In this document: positions 1-11,022 of the stretch, one piece after another
Layout of the letters: each line of letters opens with the position of its first letter
Position numbering within the stretch: position 1 is the stretch's first letter
Assembly: GCA_963575745.1 (NCBI GenBank)
Contig: CAUYUJ010007224.1
Span: 1,098,234-1,162,233 of the forward strand
Source: Prorocentrum cordatum
Lineage: Eukaryota; Sar; Dinophyceae; Prorocentrales; Prorocentraceae
Reading direction: 5' to 3'
Length of the DNA stretch: 64,000 nucleotides
Notes under the pieces: generated by a model
Databases searched by the model: none
Seen by the model: the letters and a program-made list of their open reading frames with translations, nothing else
Told to the model about the DNA's origin: nothing
Made by a program: the position numbers and the translations under genes

Positions 1-150
1 CATCGGCATCCGCACCCTGGGTCTCCACCGGCATGATCTGCAAGAGGCGGTGCGGGGCCAGACGTCTGCGTCGGCTCCTACGCAGCGGTGCATTTAGCAG
101 CTTCACCGATCTGTCCCTCTTACCTGTGAGTAAAGTCGGAAGGGCGGCGG

Positions 151-1130
151 ATGCCGAGCTTGCAGTCTCTCTCGTGGAATGCGCGCGCAGTGCTTCAATT
201 TGGGGGCGCCGAGGCATCGCCTAAGCTCAAGTACCTGCATCGTCTTCGCCCTGGGTCTGCTATCGTTGCCCTTCAGGAGGTGCATGCAGATCGTACCGAG
301 CTGAACGACTTCGTCTCTAGGTCTTCGGCCACTGCCATCGTCCCTAGCAGCTTCTGCGAGGATAGCGATGGGGGGAGGTTCGAGGGGCAGGCGGGGTTGC
401 AGTTGTTCTTCCTCCATTCTCTTCTTCTTCTTCCGTCAGCAGCTGTGCGGCGCCCTCAGTCACGGGCAGGGTGCTACGCGTGGACATAGTGCTCGGGGTG
501 ACACAGCTGGGGATTTTCAATGTGCACAATCATGGCCTGACTCGGGCTGAGGTTCTCCGCGTCTGTGAGCAGATCGACGGAGCCCTTCGTCAGGCTGCTG
601 CTGATAACCCATAAGCGTGCATGGGGGACTTCATCTACAGATTTGATTCTTCTATCATATTTCATCGCCCGTGCGGCGCTACGACACAGCTCACGCACGA
701 CCACAAGGTTCATGCGCCATTTTGGGCTTCGACCTTGAGTAAGATGATGGACGTTGGCTCTGAGTCGCCGGCTCACTTCTGTAAGTCCACCAACTCTGTC
801 AACATCGTCGACCGCTTCCTCTGCTCTGCTACGGGCTGGATGATGTGCCAGATGATGACCGACGCGTGCACTATCGACAGCCCTGAAGCGCTTAGCCCCA
901 CAGGTGTCTCTGACCACGCAGCGCTCACCGTTCGTATTCGTCTTCGCGGAGCTCGCCCTCAGCAGGAACGACCGATCCCGAAGCACATCTTTACGTCCAA
1001 GTTATTTCAACAGAGGCTGCAGGGGATGCTCGCTGACCGCTGCGACGACCTTCTTCGTTGGTGTCCACCGACAGCAACAGATCATTACAAGTCCATGATG
1101 AAAGAGGCAGCCCGAGAGACACGGGATCGT
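151..1130 (+). pseudogene. LINE copy A: EEP endonuclease domain, broken
   Basis: This domain nicks target DNA in non-LTR retrotransposition. The N-terminal part (151 to about 390) reads 'LSWNARA' and 'IVALQEVHADRTEL', the usual opening of the fold with its metal-binding Gln-Glu. A frameshift near 390 moves the reading to the frame giving 'IFNVHNHGLTRAEVL', a TAA near 612 interrupts it, and 'CMGDFIYRF' follows, the counterpart of the GDFN motif. The frame open from 621 ends the domain with 'GVSDHAALTVRI', the SDH catalytic motif. All key motifs survive, so decay is recent or moderate. Confidence 0.75.
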
Positions 1131-1604
1131 CTGTTCTACACTGCTCCTGATCTCCCAGGTACGTTGCACGCGGGATCGCCCGAGCAGTCTGGCGGCGTCA
1201 AGACGCCGCCCTGGCCTCGCAGCTCATGGAGCCCTCCCAGCGCGCCATCGACGCGCTGGCGATCGAGGGCTCGCAGGTCCTGCTGCGCCACGCCCCGACC
1301 TTCGAGCACTGGCCCGATGGGGTTCATCGGCTTCTTGTCTGCGAAAAAAAGAGGTTGCTGCTGCCTCTGCTGAACAGGGCCCCCAGGGCACGTCCTCAGC
1401 ATGGAGGCCTAGCTCTGCATCGCTTCTTCGGGCACTCGAAAGGAAGGCCTCTATCTGGGCTCCGTTCTCGAAGCGTCTCATTCTGTCCGCGGTCTGCACC
1501 CCTGAGGGCCCCGTCGCAGATTCCCAGAGGAGGACCTCGGCCCACGCGGCCTACTGGACCCCAGCTTTCGCCAAGAAGGAGCCCCAGACAGCCCTCACTC
1601 AGAA

Positions 1605-2530
1605 GTGCCTCGATCGGTTCCTCACGAAGGCCTCCCATATCAACATCCAGAGCCCGCCGGCCCCCATGTTCAGGAAGGTGCTGAAGCGGGCCAAGCACCC
1701 CGCCCCTGGGGTGGACGGGCTCCAGTACGCTGCCTGGTTGGCGTGCGACTATGGCGCGTGGCTCGTATGTTTGGGTGGCTACGCCAAGGTCAATCATTAG
1801 ATGCGTCTGGTAGTGTGACCCTCCAGGCTTTCCTCCCTAATGGCTCCGACGAGGCTGACCAACCTTCAGGATTACGTGCCCGACCCCCCGACAGATGCCC
1901 TGTTCTTGGATTGGGAAACGCTGACGTAAAGGTTCTTAGCTCTGTCACGAATCGCATCCTCGAGCCAGTAGTCAAGGCGGTTACCCCTGCGTCGCAGCGA
2001 GGCTTTACAACATCCTCTCGCCTCTCGGCGCTCCCCCATCCTGGCCGGCTTCGATTATGGGCGAGCCTTTCCCTGTCTCTCCCAATCCTTCCTGCTCCAG
2101 CTGCTGGGCCGCCTCGGGTTACCAGACGAGAGCATTGCCTTTTATCTCTTGGATGTGTCTGGCAGTGGAAGTCGTCATAGCTGATGGATCTCCGTATACT
2201 ATTATATTATGGGTCAGGTCTGGGATTATCCAGGGATGTGGATTGTCTGGATCTCTCTACGCTCTGGCCTCCTCTCCCATGCTTGCCGATCTCGTGCACA
2301 GTGTCGAACGCCGCTCGTTAGGGATATGTCGTGCGTGTGCTGACGACCTCGGTGCAGTTTTGTATGAGATGGCTTCGCTTAAGATTCTGGTCCGCGTCCT
2401 CGGCGCGATGCAAAAAGCTCGCGGGCCTGCGTATTCAGATAAGCAAGTGCACTCTCGCCCCCCTCGTCGGCAAGATCACGGCTACGCCACGTGCCATGAC
2501 ACAGGCTCAACTAGCGCAGGTTTCCTCTGA
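1605..2530 (+). pseudogene. LINE copy A: reverse transcriptase domain, broken
   Basis: Successive RT blocks can be read with frame changes. 'KHPAPGVDGLQYAAW' near 1,690 is the GxDGL block. 'NRILEPVVKAVTPASQRGF' at 1,950-2,010 is the block before the fingers-palm junction. 'FDYGRAFPCLSQSFL' near 2,050 is domain A with its catalytic Asp. 'SGIIQGCGLSGSLYALA' near 2,220 is domain B, and 'CRACADDLGAVL' near 2,330 is domain C with the catalytic Asp pair (ADD in place of the usual YADD). The frame shifts at least twice between these blocks and a stop falls between domains A and B, so no active enzyme is encoded. Confidence 0.75.
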
Positions 2531-3758
2531 GTGGGGAGGCTTCTCGACCGAGGGGTGCACGCTGTATCTAGGTATGATTCTGGGCCCCGAGGCCACGATC
2601 GACTTGTGCTTGGACGCCGCGCTGGGGAAGGCTCGCACACGAGCGCGCACGTCGGGGAGGGGGGCGGCTGCTGTCAGCACGAACTGCATCTTGCATCGTG
2701 CCCGCGTGTACCCGTGCCTGTCCTATATTGCCCAGTTCATCCCGGTGCCCGAGTGGTTTCTCCCGATCGAACGTGGTGCGCTCTCTCAGGTGCTACGGGC
2801 TCCGCGTGGTCTCTCGAACGAATCGATTCTGGGGCTGCCTTCTTGGGGGGGGGGCAGCTGCTCCCACCGTGGACTGCGCGCTGCCGCCCTGCTTCGGGCT
2901 GCCACACATACATTCGATGGCCATGGCAACTACCTGCAGCTCTTGCGCAGCACTGTCATACGTTGGCAACGCGAGATTGACGATGGTCGCTTCGACCCTA
3001 CTCCGGTATCATGTTTGGACCGTACTCGGATTTACCCCAAATTTTGGAAGTCTCCTGGATTCATCGAACATCCCGAGTTGATCCAGATCTCTTCCCAGGA
3101 TGAGGTTATATGCGGAGCCCGCCAGGCCCTCCAGGACGAGGCAGCGGTTGCCACGAGAAGGCCCAAACGACAGCGTGCAGTAGCGCTCTATCTTGGCTCG
3201 CAGATGTGCGCGCACTCTCCCTTGTCACAGATGCTGAAGCGAAACCTGGCCCCGCATTTCACTGACTACCACCCCTTTCTTGATCGGGTTCTTTGGCCAC
3301 AACTCCGTGAACTACTACGCCTAGTCCCACAGAGTTGGGCCATGTCTGCCTTGCGCACTTGGGGCAACGGATGGCTCGCGTCACATCGCATCATCCATCA
3401 GCAGGGCAAGTTAAGATGCCGCTTTGGGTGCCAACGTCCTGAACGTCTTCTGCATTATGCGCGCTGCCTTATTCTGCACCGAGCCGTCGGCCTGGGCCTT
3501 CAACGGCCCCTCCCCCGTACCCTCCCTGAGCGTTGGGGCCTGACTCAACCGCACGCTCATCATCTGGAATTCCTCTGTGCTATGTACCAGACTGACAACC
3601 TAGCACGTCTCGGCTCGGCCATCGTGACACCATCACAGCTTCGCGGCTACGTCGGGGCTGCTCTCCTCGCCTGTCTAGGCCGAGCGATCGATTGCGACGA
3701 TGGGCACCACCATCACCTATCCCAGTGCAGCGACGGGTTCAGCATCCTGCTGATGTGA
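2331..3758 (+). pseudogene. LINE copy A: C-terminal RT thumb and Cys/His tail, open frame
   Basis: The longest intact piece of copy A (475 codons from the first ATG to the stop). It opens in the RT thumb ('LRIQISKCTLAPL'), runs through the helical region typical of these elements, and has a Cys/His cluster 'CRFGCQRPERLLHYARC' near 3,417-3,470 matching the zinc finger that follows the RT in many non-LTR polyproteins. The part before about 2,400 overlaps the RT core, which reads in another frame. Function was presumably RNA or target-DNA binding during reverse transcription. It is not an independent gene: it has no start context of its own and continues the broken polyprotein. Confidence 0.7.
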
Positions 3759-3976
3759 TCCCCTTTGCGTCCGCCTCCGAGCCGAGCTCCAGTTGCGGCC
3801 CCTCCCCTGACGCCCCACGACCTGGCCTGTCCCCTCCGACGCCCTCGGCCACCGACGACTGGATCAGCTATTCGCCCCCTGGCATGGGTCGCCCTGCCCC
3901 ATCCAGTGACCCGTTGGTCGCCGCTTTGGCTTAGAGGCCGCTTGCTGGTCTGCAGGCCGCGGCCTCATCGCCTCGG

Positions 3977-5870
3977 TTGACACCGGCTGTCTCGCCGACG
4001 TCGACCCCGCCGACGCCTTCCAGGCCTATTGCTTCTGCAGCATCTGAGGACGACGCTGCACCGCTGGTTGCGATGCCACTGCAGGCCCTTCGGGCGACTT
4101 GCACCTTGATGGCAGTATCAACTGGTGTTGGGGCCCTGCAGATTTCGGTACCCGTCTATCGTTCCCAAATTGGCCGTATTCTTTCCACGACTCCGATGTT
4201 GCCTCGTGCTGTTCGGAAGATCCACGCTGGCGGCGATGATGGCCCCCATGGCATGCACATGCCCCCTGATGAGGTCGACCCCAACAGCCCTCAAGTTGTC
4301 TTCTTCCTGTCCACGGTGTCGAAGGCCTCTCGGTGGATACTGAGGCTGGATATGCCTGATTGTGGCCTTAGCGACTGGAGACTCTGGCGCGAGCCGCTCG
4401 TTGAAGCCAAGCTCCGCTCTCGTGAATGGGCGGAGGCCGAGAGGCTCCGAGCTGGTCGGACGTTTGCCGAGATGGCCACCGACATTTGCGCTGCAGCATG
4501 GCGTCGCTCGACCGCGCGCCGACGCAGCATCGCCCAGTACTTGGGGCGGGTGAAGTCGCACGAGTCGCACGAAGTTTGGGAGCGCGCCGTCGCCTGGCAC
4601 TGGTCTACCCTTCGTCTGCTTAGGCCTGAGATGAGGTCTTACCTGCTCAGGGTTGATGGCTCCACGGCCCCGTTCGCCATCAGTGGGCGCGACGAAGACT
4701 GCGATGGCGAGGTGCCCCCATCGGCCCACGCTGACGGCACTATCCACTACCGCGCCCCACGTTCCGATCCCGCGCCAGAGGTGCCGAACGATGCAGCCAG
4801 GCATGCCTCAGCTAGCAGTGATGTTGTGCGCTCGCGGCGCCGTTGTTCTGGACTGCTCGCACATGGGCCCTCTCCTGCACCGATTCCTTTCCCTCGCGCT
4901 GATGGTGGTGATGCTCTTGCGCTGCCGTCGCACAGGTTCGCCTTCCTCTGGACCTACACCAGTTCCCCATTGACGATAATGTCAGAACGCGAAGGCAGGC
5001 GCTCCTCGAGCCTGTCCTTCTCGAGAGTAGATTGCGAGCCTCGTCCGAGCGAAGTCTTGCCCTCTGCTGCGCGCGATGGGTCCGAACGCGAAGGTGGGTG
5101 CTCCTCGAGCCCGTCCTTCTCTCGAGTAGATTGCGAGCATCACCAGTGCAAATTTCACGCGGCTGCCGCGGGTGGACCGTCAGAACGCGAAGGCGGGCGC
5201 TCCTCGAGCCCGTCCTTTTCAGGAGTAAGTTGCGAGACCGGTCGGAGCGAGGACTGCGTCACACCGCGCGATGGATTGTCAGAACGCGAAGGCAGGTGCT
5301 CCTCGAGCCCGTCCTTCACACGAATAAATTGTGAGCCGAGTCTCGCTCCTGCTGATGGCGACACGAGACCGAGGATCGCCGCGCGGACGAGGATTGCCTC
5401 GGCGACACTGCTGCCGCAGTCTGCTGCGCCATTGAGGACCTCTGCTGCACCACCGATGACCAGTACATCGAGCTTGACGGCCATCTCTTCTGCTGCCATG
5501 CGCCTCTTTTCTTCGCACAGGATATTGTCGACGACACCAAAGATGTCAGCGCGACCGGGCGAGGGGGCCCTTCCCCAGGTTCCGCCTCGGATGCCCCATT
5601 CTGAGCAGTGTCTGAGGCCCTTGTCTTCGATGGGCCCTTCCGAGGTCCTCTTGAACCCTGGCGGCAATCCTGAGGCTTCCGCTCCTGAGCCCCTGAGGCC
5701 TTCTGTAGGTGGCGGTGCGCGTGGCTCTCCCGCTGGAGGCACTCCTGAGGCCTCCACTCTCTTGGATGCTCCTGTCGCCCTGTCCTCTGCGGCTCCTGAT
5801 CGGTGGCCCTCTGCCCCGCTTGAGGCCCTCGGAGCGAGGGAGTATCTGTTCACGCCCTCCCCACAATCGG
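3977..5870 (+). other. Long open frame without recognised domain
   Basis: The + frame stays open from 3,977 past 5,870 and then merges with low-complexity CTC and GTC repeats to 7,345. About 4,330-4,660 reads like ordinary soluble protein with charged helices ('WREPLVEAKLRSREWAEAER'), but I recognise no family. From 4,982 the frame is made of a 99-bp tandem repeat. High GC alone lengthens random frames, so only 4,070-4,700 deserves attention as possible coding sequence, perhaps the downstream part of LINE copy A or a separate exon. The opposite strand is also open over 4,118-4,804. Confidence 0.25.
4982..5340 (+). repeat. 99-bp tandem repeat, 3.6 copies, codon-periodic
   Basis: Units start at 4,982, 5,081, 5,180 and 5,279, an exact 99-bp spacing. 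Each begins with TCAGAACGCGAAGG or a one-base variant. In the + frame each unit gives Ser-Glu-Arg-Glu-Gly, a run of Ser and Pro, then Phe-x-Arg and a Cys-Glu pair, so the period is 33 codons with no frame loss. The fourth unit is partial. Confidence 0.85.
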
Positions 5871-6184
5871 GGATTTACCTAATACCCGTAACAGGGGTCG
5901 GAGGCAGTGCGAGCCCTGCGGTGAAAAGCAGTGCTCCTGCCTTTTTCTCTGCCACCAGCGCGTCTGCGTCTCTCCCCTTTCTTAGCGCCTGCTCGTCACC
6001 TCCTTCCTCCCCCACGGACGCAAGTGATGCGCTGCTGCGTCCTCGGCCCTCTGGCCGCGACGCTGGCGACGCCGTCTCCCCGCTGGCCTGCAGCTCAGGC
6101 CAGGAACGCACGCCCCGCCCGCCCCGCCGCCCGAGGGGGCTGGAGGGCGGGCCTAGGTGGGACGAAGACCTCTGCGTACGCTCG

Positions 6185-6299
6185 ACTCCTCCTCCTCCTC
6201 CTCCTCCTCCTCCTCCTCCTCCTCCTCCTCCTCCTCCTCCTCCTCCTCCTCCTCCTCCTCCTCCTCCTCCTCCTCCTCCTCCTCCTCCTCCTCGTCTTC
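6185..6299 (+). repeat. (CTC)n microsatellite
   Basis: Almost pure CTC triplets for about 115 bases. The apparent Pro, Leu or Ser (and on the other strand Gly, Glu, Arg) homopolymer frames across it are repeat artefacts. Confidence 0.95.
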
Positions 6300-6599
6300 C
6301 TCCTTCTGATCTCCCGACCCGCCCCGCACGCGCCTCGCGCACCCAGCGCACCGCGCCCCTTCCAGGCCCAGCGCGTGCCGGCGCGCCCTGGGGACCCCGC
6401 CTCGCGCCCACGACGAGTGCCGGCATGCCGCGGCCGCCAAGCCCCCAGGGGTGCCAGCGGTTCTTGGCGATCCCGCCTCGCGTTCTCGGGCGGGAATCGC
6501 TCGGGGCAGGCGAAAAAATGGATTGGGCGTCTGCTTGTGTGGAAGCTCTGGGGGCCACCAGAGGTCCACGGAGGCTCTCGGCGGCCTCCACCAGGCCGC

Positions 6600-6866
<267 letters not shown>

Positions 6867-7045
6867 CTGGCGGCCCACGCGGCGCGCCAGGCCGTGCTCA
6901 TCGCCGCCTCGATGGCCATGCTTTTCTTGCGCTCCTCGGGGCGGGCGGACTTCGCTGCGCCGTGGCTGTGGGCGCCCTCCCCCCCATCCGAAGGGGCGGG
7001 AGGGCGGAAGGTGGAGGTCAGAGGAGGACAAGGCTCGAGGTTCGA

Positions 7046-7165
7046 GGTTTTTGGGCGCTTTCGTCGGTTCTCGGCGGTTTTCTGGCCTCGGGATGCTTGC
7101 CAGCAGCTGCGCCTCGCCGAGGGCGTTCTGGGGTTCCCTGGATCGACTCGAACGGCCGCTGGATA
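7046..7165 (+). repeat. Dispersed repeat H, copy 1
   Basis: About 120 bp sharing 'GGATGCTTGCCAGCAGCTG' and 'CGCCTCGCCGAGGGCGTT' with 57,857-57,985 (same strand) and, in part, with 56,226-56,300 (opposite strand). By eye roughly three quarters of positions match between the two + strand copies. Confidence 0.7.
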
Positions 7166-7201
7166 CCCGCGGTATCATTAGTCAAACAAGTTCGGTTGCG
7201 C

Positions 7202-7378
7202 GCCCGGGGGGAAATGAGAAAGAGGAGGCCTTCTCAGAAAGCGGCTGGGCTTCTCCGAAGCCCTCGGGCCTTCCGAGAAGTTTCGGTGTTTTCGAGGGGA
7301 CTCAGGAAACTTCTCAGAAGGCCGGGGGACTCCAGAGCTTTCTGAGAAGGCCCGCCCCTTCTCATTTCCCTCCTGGGC
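7202..7378. repeat. Palindromic element with 40-bp inverted arms
   Basis: The left arm 7,202-7,242 and right arm 7,339-7,378 are inverted copies, both containing GGCCTTCTCAGAAAGC and AAATGAGAA; about 35 of 40 positions pair. The loop holds further TTCTCAGAAGGCC-type copies. Similar TTCTCAGAAGGC hairpins occur at 17,700-17,760 and 42,700-42,830. Confidence 0.75.
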
Positions 7379-7408
7379 TCGCCGCCAAGATACCAGTACC
7401 CTTGCATC

Positions 7409-7545
7409 GGTTTCCCCATTTGGGACTTCCTGGGATGCCCTCGTCGCCACTACTGGATTCGCCTCGAAATTCTGGTCAGGACGCACAGGAGGAGAGTTCC
7501 AGGGAGTAGCGGTATCGGTACCTTTTGGTTTCCCCCGAAGGGGCC
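7409..7545 (+). repeat. Relative of MCM6 intron 2 (introner-like element outside the gene)
   Basis: This stretch aligns along nearly its whole length with MCM6 intron 2 (18,918-19,081). Both read TCGGTTTCCCC, then CTCTCGTCGCCAC or CCCTCGTCGCCAC, then TGGATTCGCC, then CGAAAT(C/T)CTGGTCAG, and near the end ACC(T)TTTGGT or CTATTTGGT before a C-rich AG. Identity by eye is about 70%. It may be an intron of an unrecognised gene or a free element copy. Confidence 0.7.
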
Positions 7546-7750
7546 CCTGGAGCGGGACAGCCCGCTTCAGCGCGACGCCAGGCCGCGGAAAGTTCAGTGC
7601 ACCATGCAGCGCGCCACCTCTTGCGCTGGCCACCTGCGCGTCCGGAAGCCGTCACTCGATGCCAGGGTCCCCAACCGGGAAAGTTCTTTCAATTTGCCAT
7701 GATGATGATATCTCTTACCCCTCGAAAGAATCCTGGCATGGCATGATGAT

Positions 7751-7800
7751 TGTGTCAATGCTTTAAGCATTGACACAGTCATGATAAGACTGTGTCAATG
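7751..7800. repeat. Perfect 13-bp-arm hairpin with a third repeat unit
   Basis: TGTGTCAATGCTT at 7,751-7,763 is followed after one base by its inverted copy AAGCATTGACACA (to 7,777). TGTGTCAATG recurs at 7,791-7,800. The stretch is less GC-rich than its surroundings. No gene adjoins it. Confidence 0.8.
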
Positions 7801-8339
7801 ACGGAGTCGTTTCCCGTCCGCTTAATGTTTATGACGTGGTTGCCCCAAAACCCGATTGCAGACCGCTCCGCTCCAAAAAAAATATGACTTATCGAGCGGG
7901 ATGCGCCCACGCGCGGAGTAGTTGGAGCAGTTCTGCTCCGAACTGTTCCGCGATGATGCTCCATTGGCGAAGGCAGATTGAAAGACACTGTCGTCACGGT
8001 GATGTGGTCTTCGTCTGCAAGAGGAGCAATGGGACAGGGCTTCGAAGCCAGAAGGAGGCACCCTCCCTTCTTGCAGCAGCCACGACACGCGCAGCAAGCG
8101 CGCATCATGGTGCTTTGCTCAAGGAGGGGGAGGCCTCTCTGCCGACGGGGGCGGGGGGGGGCGGACCCTGTCGCGCCGTGGGAAAAGCAAGGCAAGGCGC
8201 GAGGATCCGTCGCTGTCTTCGCGGGGGCCCTTTGGGGGCCCCCGTCGGGCCCCGGGACCCGTCCGACAAGACGCGCGGGGCGGAAGGCGGGCCCAGAGGC
8301 GCAGCGGCTCGGGCCTCCCACGGGGGCCCACGCTGCGAG

Positions 8340-8480
8340 AGCAGGAGCACGACGTCGGGGTTCGGGGGAGAGGCCGGGGGACGGAGGGGGAGGGCAAGGG
8401 CGAGGACGAGCAGGGGGAAGGCGACGAGGACGAGGAGGAGGAAGGTGGCGTCGAAGCGGCAGACATCGCATGGGCATTGT
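8340..8480 (+). other. Possible acidic C-terminal exon
   Basis: One + frame runs Glu-Gln-Glu-His, then Gly/Asp/Glu-rich sequence ending 'EEEEGGVEAADIAWALW', directly before an introner-like hairpin (8,490-8,632). After an AAG at 8,632 another acidic stretch ('EEDGEEEIEGEE') ends at a TGA (8,666-8,668). Removing the hairpin as an intron would join two acidic segments. The acidic run before Ala-Trp faintly recalls NASP-type histone chaperones, but low complexity forbids a call. Confidence 0.25.
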
Positions 8481-8489
8481 GGCCCGATG

Positions 8490-8632
8490 GTCCGCGCGGA
8501 CTCCTCGGATATGCGCCAGGATCTTCCCCTGGCGCGCTCCACGCGCCGCGGAGGGGGGGCTGGCGCCGATCCACGGAGTCCGCGCCGGCCTTCGTAGCCA
8601 ATGGGTGTTTCTTAGTGTTATCCTTCAAGGAG
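8490..8632 (+). repeat. Relative of MCM6 intron 5 (introner-like hairpin)
   Basis: The core 8,526-8,597 matches 21,051-21,118 of MCM6 intron 5: CCCCTGGCGCGCTCC, GCGCGCC, CTGGCGCCGATCCA, then GGAGTCCGCG-type sequence and a CTTCG. The left part GGACTCCTCGGATATGCGCC pairs with the right part GGCGCCGATCCACGGAGTCC (about 16 of 20), making a terminal hairpin. It ends in a T-rich stretch and AAG just before GAGGAGGAT, an intron-like 3' end. Confidence 0.65.
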
Positions 8633-8684
8633 GAGGATGGGGAGGAGGAGATCGAGGGCGAAGAGTGAGACGAGGGCGAGGAGA

Positions 8685-8748
<64 letters not shown>

Positions 8749-8775
8749 GGAGGAGGAGGAGGGCAGGGAGGCAGG
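8633..8775 (+). repeat. (GGA)n microsatellite
   Basis: GGA/GAA-rich triplets; any Glu or Arg runs are repeat artefacts unless the upstream acidic exon is real. Confidence 0.9.
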
Positions 8776-10044
8776 GAAGGTGCGGAGGGGAGGACAAGGA
8801 GTAGTATGGAGGGTCCAGCTTGATCAGGGAGGCATGGCTTCAGTCACCAAGTACGCATGATACCTTCACGCGCAGTCCATTCGTTTCGGGATCATGGTTA
8901 TGCTAGAACTGCCTTCCTTGGCATTCGGGCAAGCCCTTCTCATGAACATTTGGCGTTGCTTCTCGCGTGCACTTTTCCTTCTGCCACTTCCCCCTCTCTC
9001 CACAGGCCCTCCGAGGCCCCGCTCGACCCCAACATGCCCCCACATTACTACAAGGTCGGCTCACACGGCCCTCCGATCCCTCCACGAGTCCATTGAGACC
9101 CCAAAGTTGGCCCAAAGTTGTTTCAAATGGGCTCAGTACACCAACAAACGACCCCATACGAGCCTGAAAATCACAACAGCGTCCTGCCAACCTCGAGCCC
9201 CAGAGCGCTACAATACGAGAGATCCTAGAGTCACCATGCTGGCCAGGTCTAACCCGATTTCGGAACCTCTGGCTTGCGGCGTTCGTCGTCCCCTCCCACG
9301 CTCTACCGTCATCGCTTGTCGGACCTTCGAGTGCCCTTGGCCGGGCTGGTGTTCATTGCGTCCACTCGACATTCCCGGCCCTCTTGGAACCCCCTCGCCA
9401 GCGTTCTTGCATTCCCTACAGTGGGGACGCGCATTAAGAAAGCGGTCTTTTGGGTGTTTCGTTGTGCGCGCGTTGCGCGGTGACCTCCCGCGACCGTCAA
9501 AGAAGCTGCTGCGTTCAGGGTTCTTTGGCTGACCCCCAAACTTTTCATCTTGCGCGGGGAATTTCAGGCTTGGTATTATGAAGAGGGCTTCGTGCAGCCG
9601 CGTCCGCACTGTACCCCTCTCTGTTTCATTCCTCCTCTCCCCTTTCCCAAACCACCCCTTCGACATTTCGCTTTTCCCCGGAAACGACGTGGGCCTTGGG
9701 TTTTCTTTAAATTGGTTAGTTTGTCCCCGATGCCATGTTCGAGGTAGGCCAGCGAAGTCTTCTCCTCGACGAGAGACCAGGGTGCGGGCTCATGCTTGGC
9801 TGAGAAAGTGCACCCCGTGCGTGCGTGCTCGATGAAAGTGCAGCCTCCCATTGCGCATCCTCAATGCATCACGGGGTCTGGAGACATCTGGCGGCCCCCG
9901 TAAAAATCTCCTATACATATAAAGGGGATCAGCCAGCTGCAGTGGTCGCCAGAAGGCCCCATAAGTCCCCAGGAGGCCCAGGAGGCCTCACGACGTCCCC
10001 TGGCAAGATCTCTGCCACGTCCGCTAGCGCGCCCCCTGTCTAAT
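8776..10044. other. Gene-free stretch, nothing recognised
   Basis: No frame here has family resemblance on either strand. A pyrimidine-rich run ending CTCCACAG at 8,987-9,004 looks like a splice acceptor, but the following sequence is not recognisable. A short AT-richer patch (9,905-9,925, CTATACATATAAAGG) is the only other notable signal. Confidence 0.5.
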
Positions 10045-10490
10045 CCCTTGGCGCGTCACCTTGTTCCAAGGTTTGCCTTGGTACGAACCCCTGGCGCGTC
10101 CCCTGGCACGTCCCGTGGCGCGCCCCCTGGCACTTCCCCTAATTAGGGCGTCCCGTGGCGCGTCCCCCAGTGCGTGCCCTGGCGCTTCCCATGGCACGTC
10201 CCCTGGCGCGTCCCTGGGCGCGTCCCGTGTTACGTGCCCTGGCGCGTCCTTTGGCGCGTCCCCTAACACGTGCCCTGGCGCGTCCCTTGGTACGTTCCTT
10301 GGCGGGTCCCCTGGCTCGTTCCATAGCGCGTCCCTGGGCACGTCCATGGCAGTTTCTTGAGCACGTGCCCCTAGCACGTCGCATGGAGCGTCCGGTGGCA
10401 GATCCCCTGGCACGTCCCCTGGCGCGCCCCCTGGCGCGTCCTGCGGCGCGTCCCCTTGCGAGTTCGGTGGGGCGTCCCCTGGCACCTCCC
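10045..10490 (+). repeat. 12-bp minisatellite (GCGCGTCCCCTG-like)
   Basis: About 35 degenerate units of 12 bp with consensus GGCGCGTCCCCT; the + frame reads Ala-Arg-Pro-Leu repeats and the minus frame Gly-Arg-Ala-Arg repeats. A related array lies at 54,045-54,250. Confidence 0.85.
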
Positions 10491-11022
10491 ATTTTCGGCA
10501 TTGTCACAGCACGGCGCGCAATGGAGGCACGGCGTTCGAAGCACCATTCAGAGGATCACATCGCATCAGGCCATCGCTCGCAGGCTGTTGTGGAGCTCGC
10601 AGGCTCACTGCCGCTGCTCGCAGACATGTTGCGACGTTCGCAACATGTTGTGGCATTGGCAGGGTCTTGCATATTGCCGTGCTTGCAGATGGCGCTCGCA
10701 GCCTAGTTTGGCACTGGCAGGGTCGTCGCCTGGTGGTCGCATGCACACAACAGTGCTCACAGGCATGCTGCGTTGCTCGCATACAGTTGGTGTGATCACA
10801 CCGTCGAATCCGCATTATGGGGGAAAGGGACTTTAAATCAGGCTGGTGTAGACAATGGCGGGTGGCACGTGGCCCAAACTAGCACATGGACGCTCACAGG
10901 CGCTTCGCGGTGCTCTCAGGCGTTTATGGTGTTCGCAGGCATAGCGTTGCGCTTGCAAGCATATCTCTCTCTCTCTCTCTCTCTCATTGGCGTTGTTTCT
11001 CGCTTTGCCTCGTCTCCTCCAG

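Larger units (their letters stand above)
151..3758 (+). mobile_element. Degenerate non-LTR retrotransposon (LINE), copy A
   Basis: Pieces of one LINE polyprotein lie in order on the + strand but in changing frames: an endonuclease/exonuclease/phosphatase (EEP) domain, a reverse transcriptase (RT), and a C-terminal region with a Cys/His finger. At least three frame changes and several stops break it, so it is a dead copy. The 5' end may lie left of the window. The 3' limit is taken at the last stop of the tail frame; no poly(A) tail or target-site duplication could be seen. The order of domains is that of the non-LTR elements common in dinoflagellate genomes; the exact clade was not determined. 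Confidence 0.8.
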
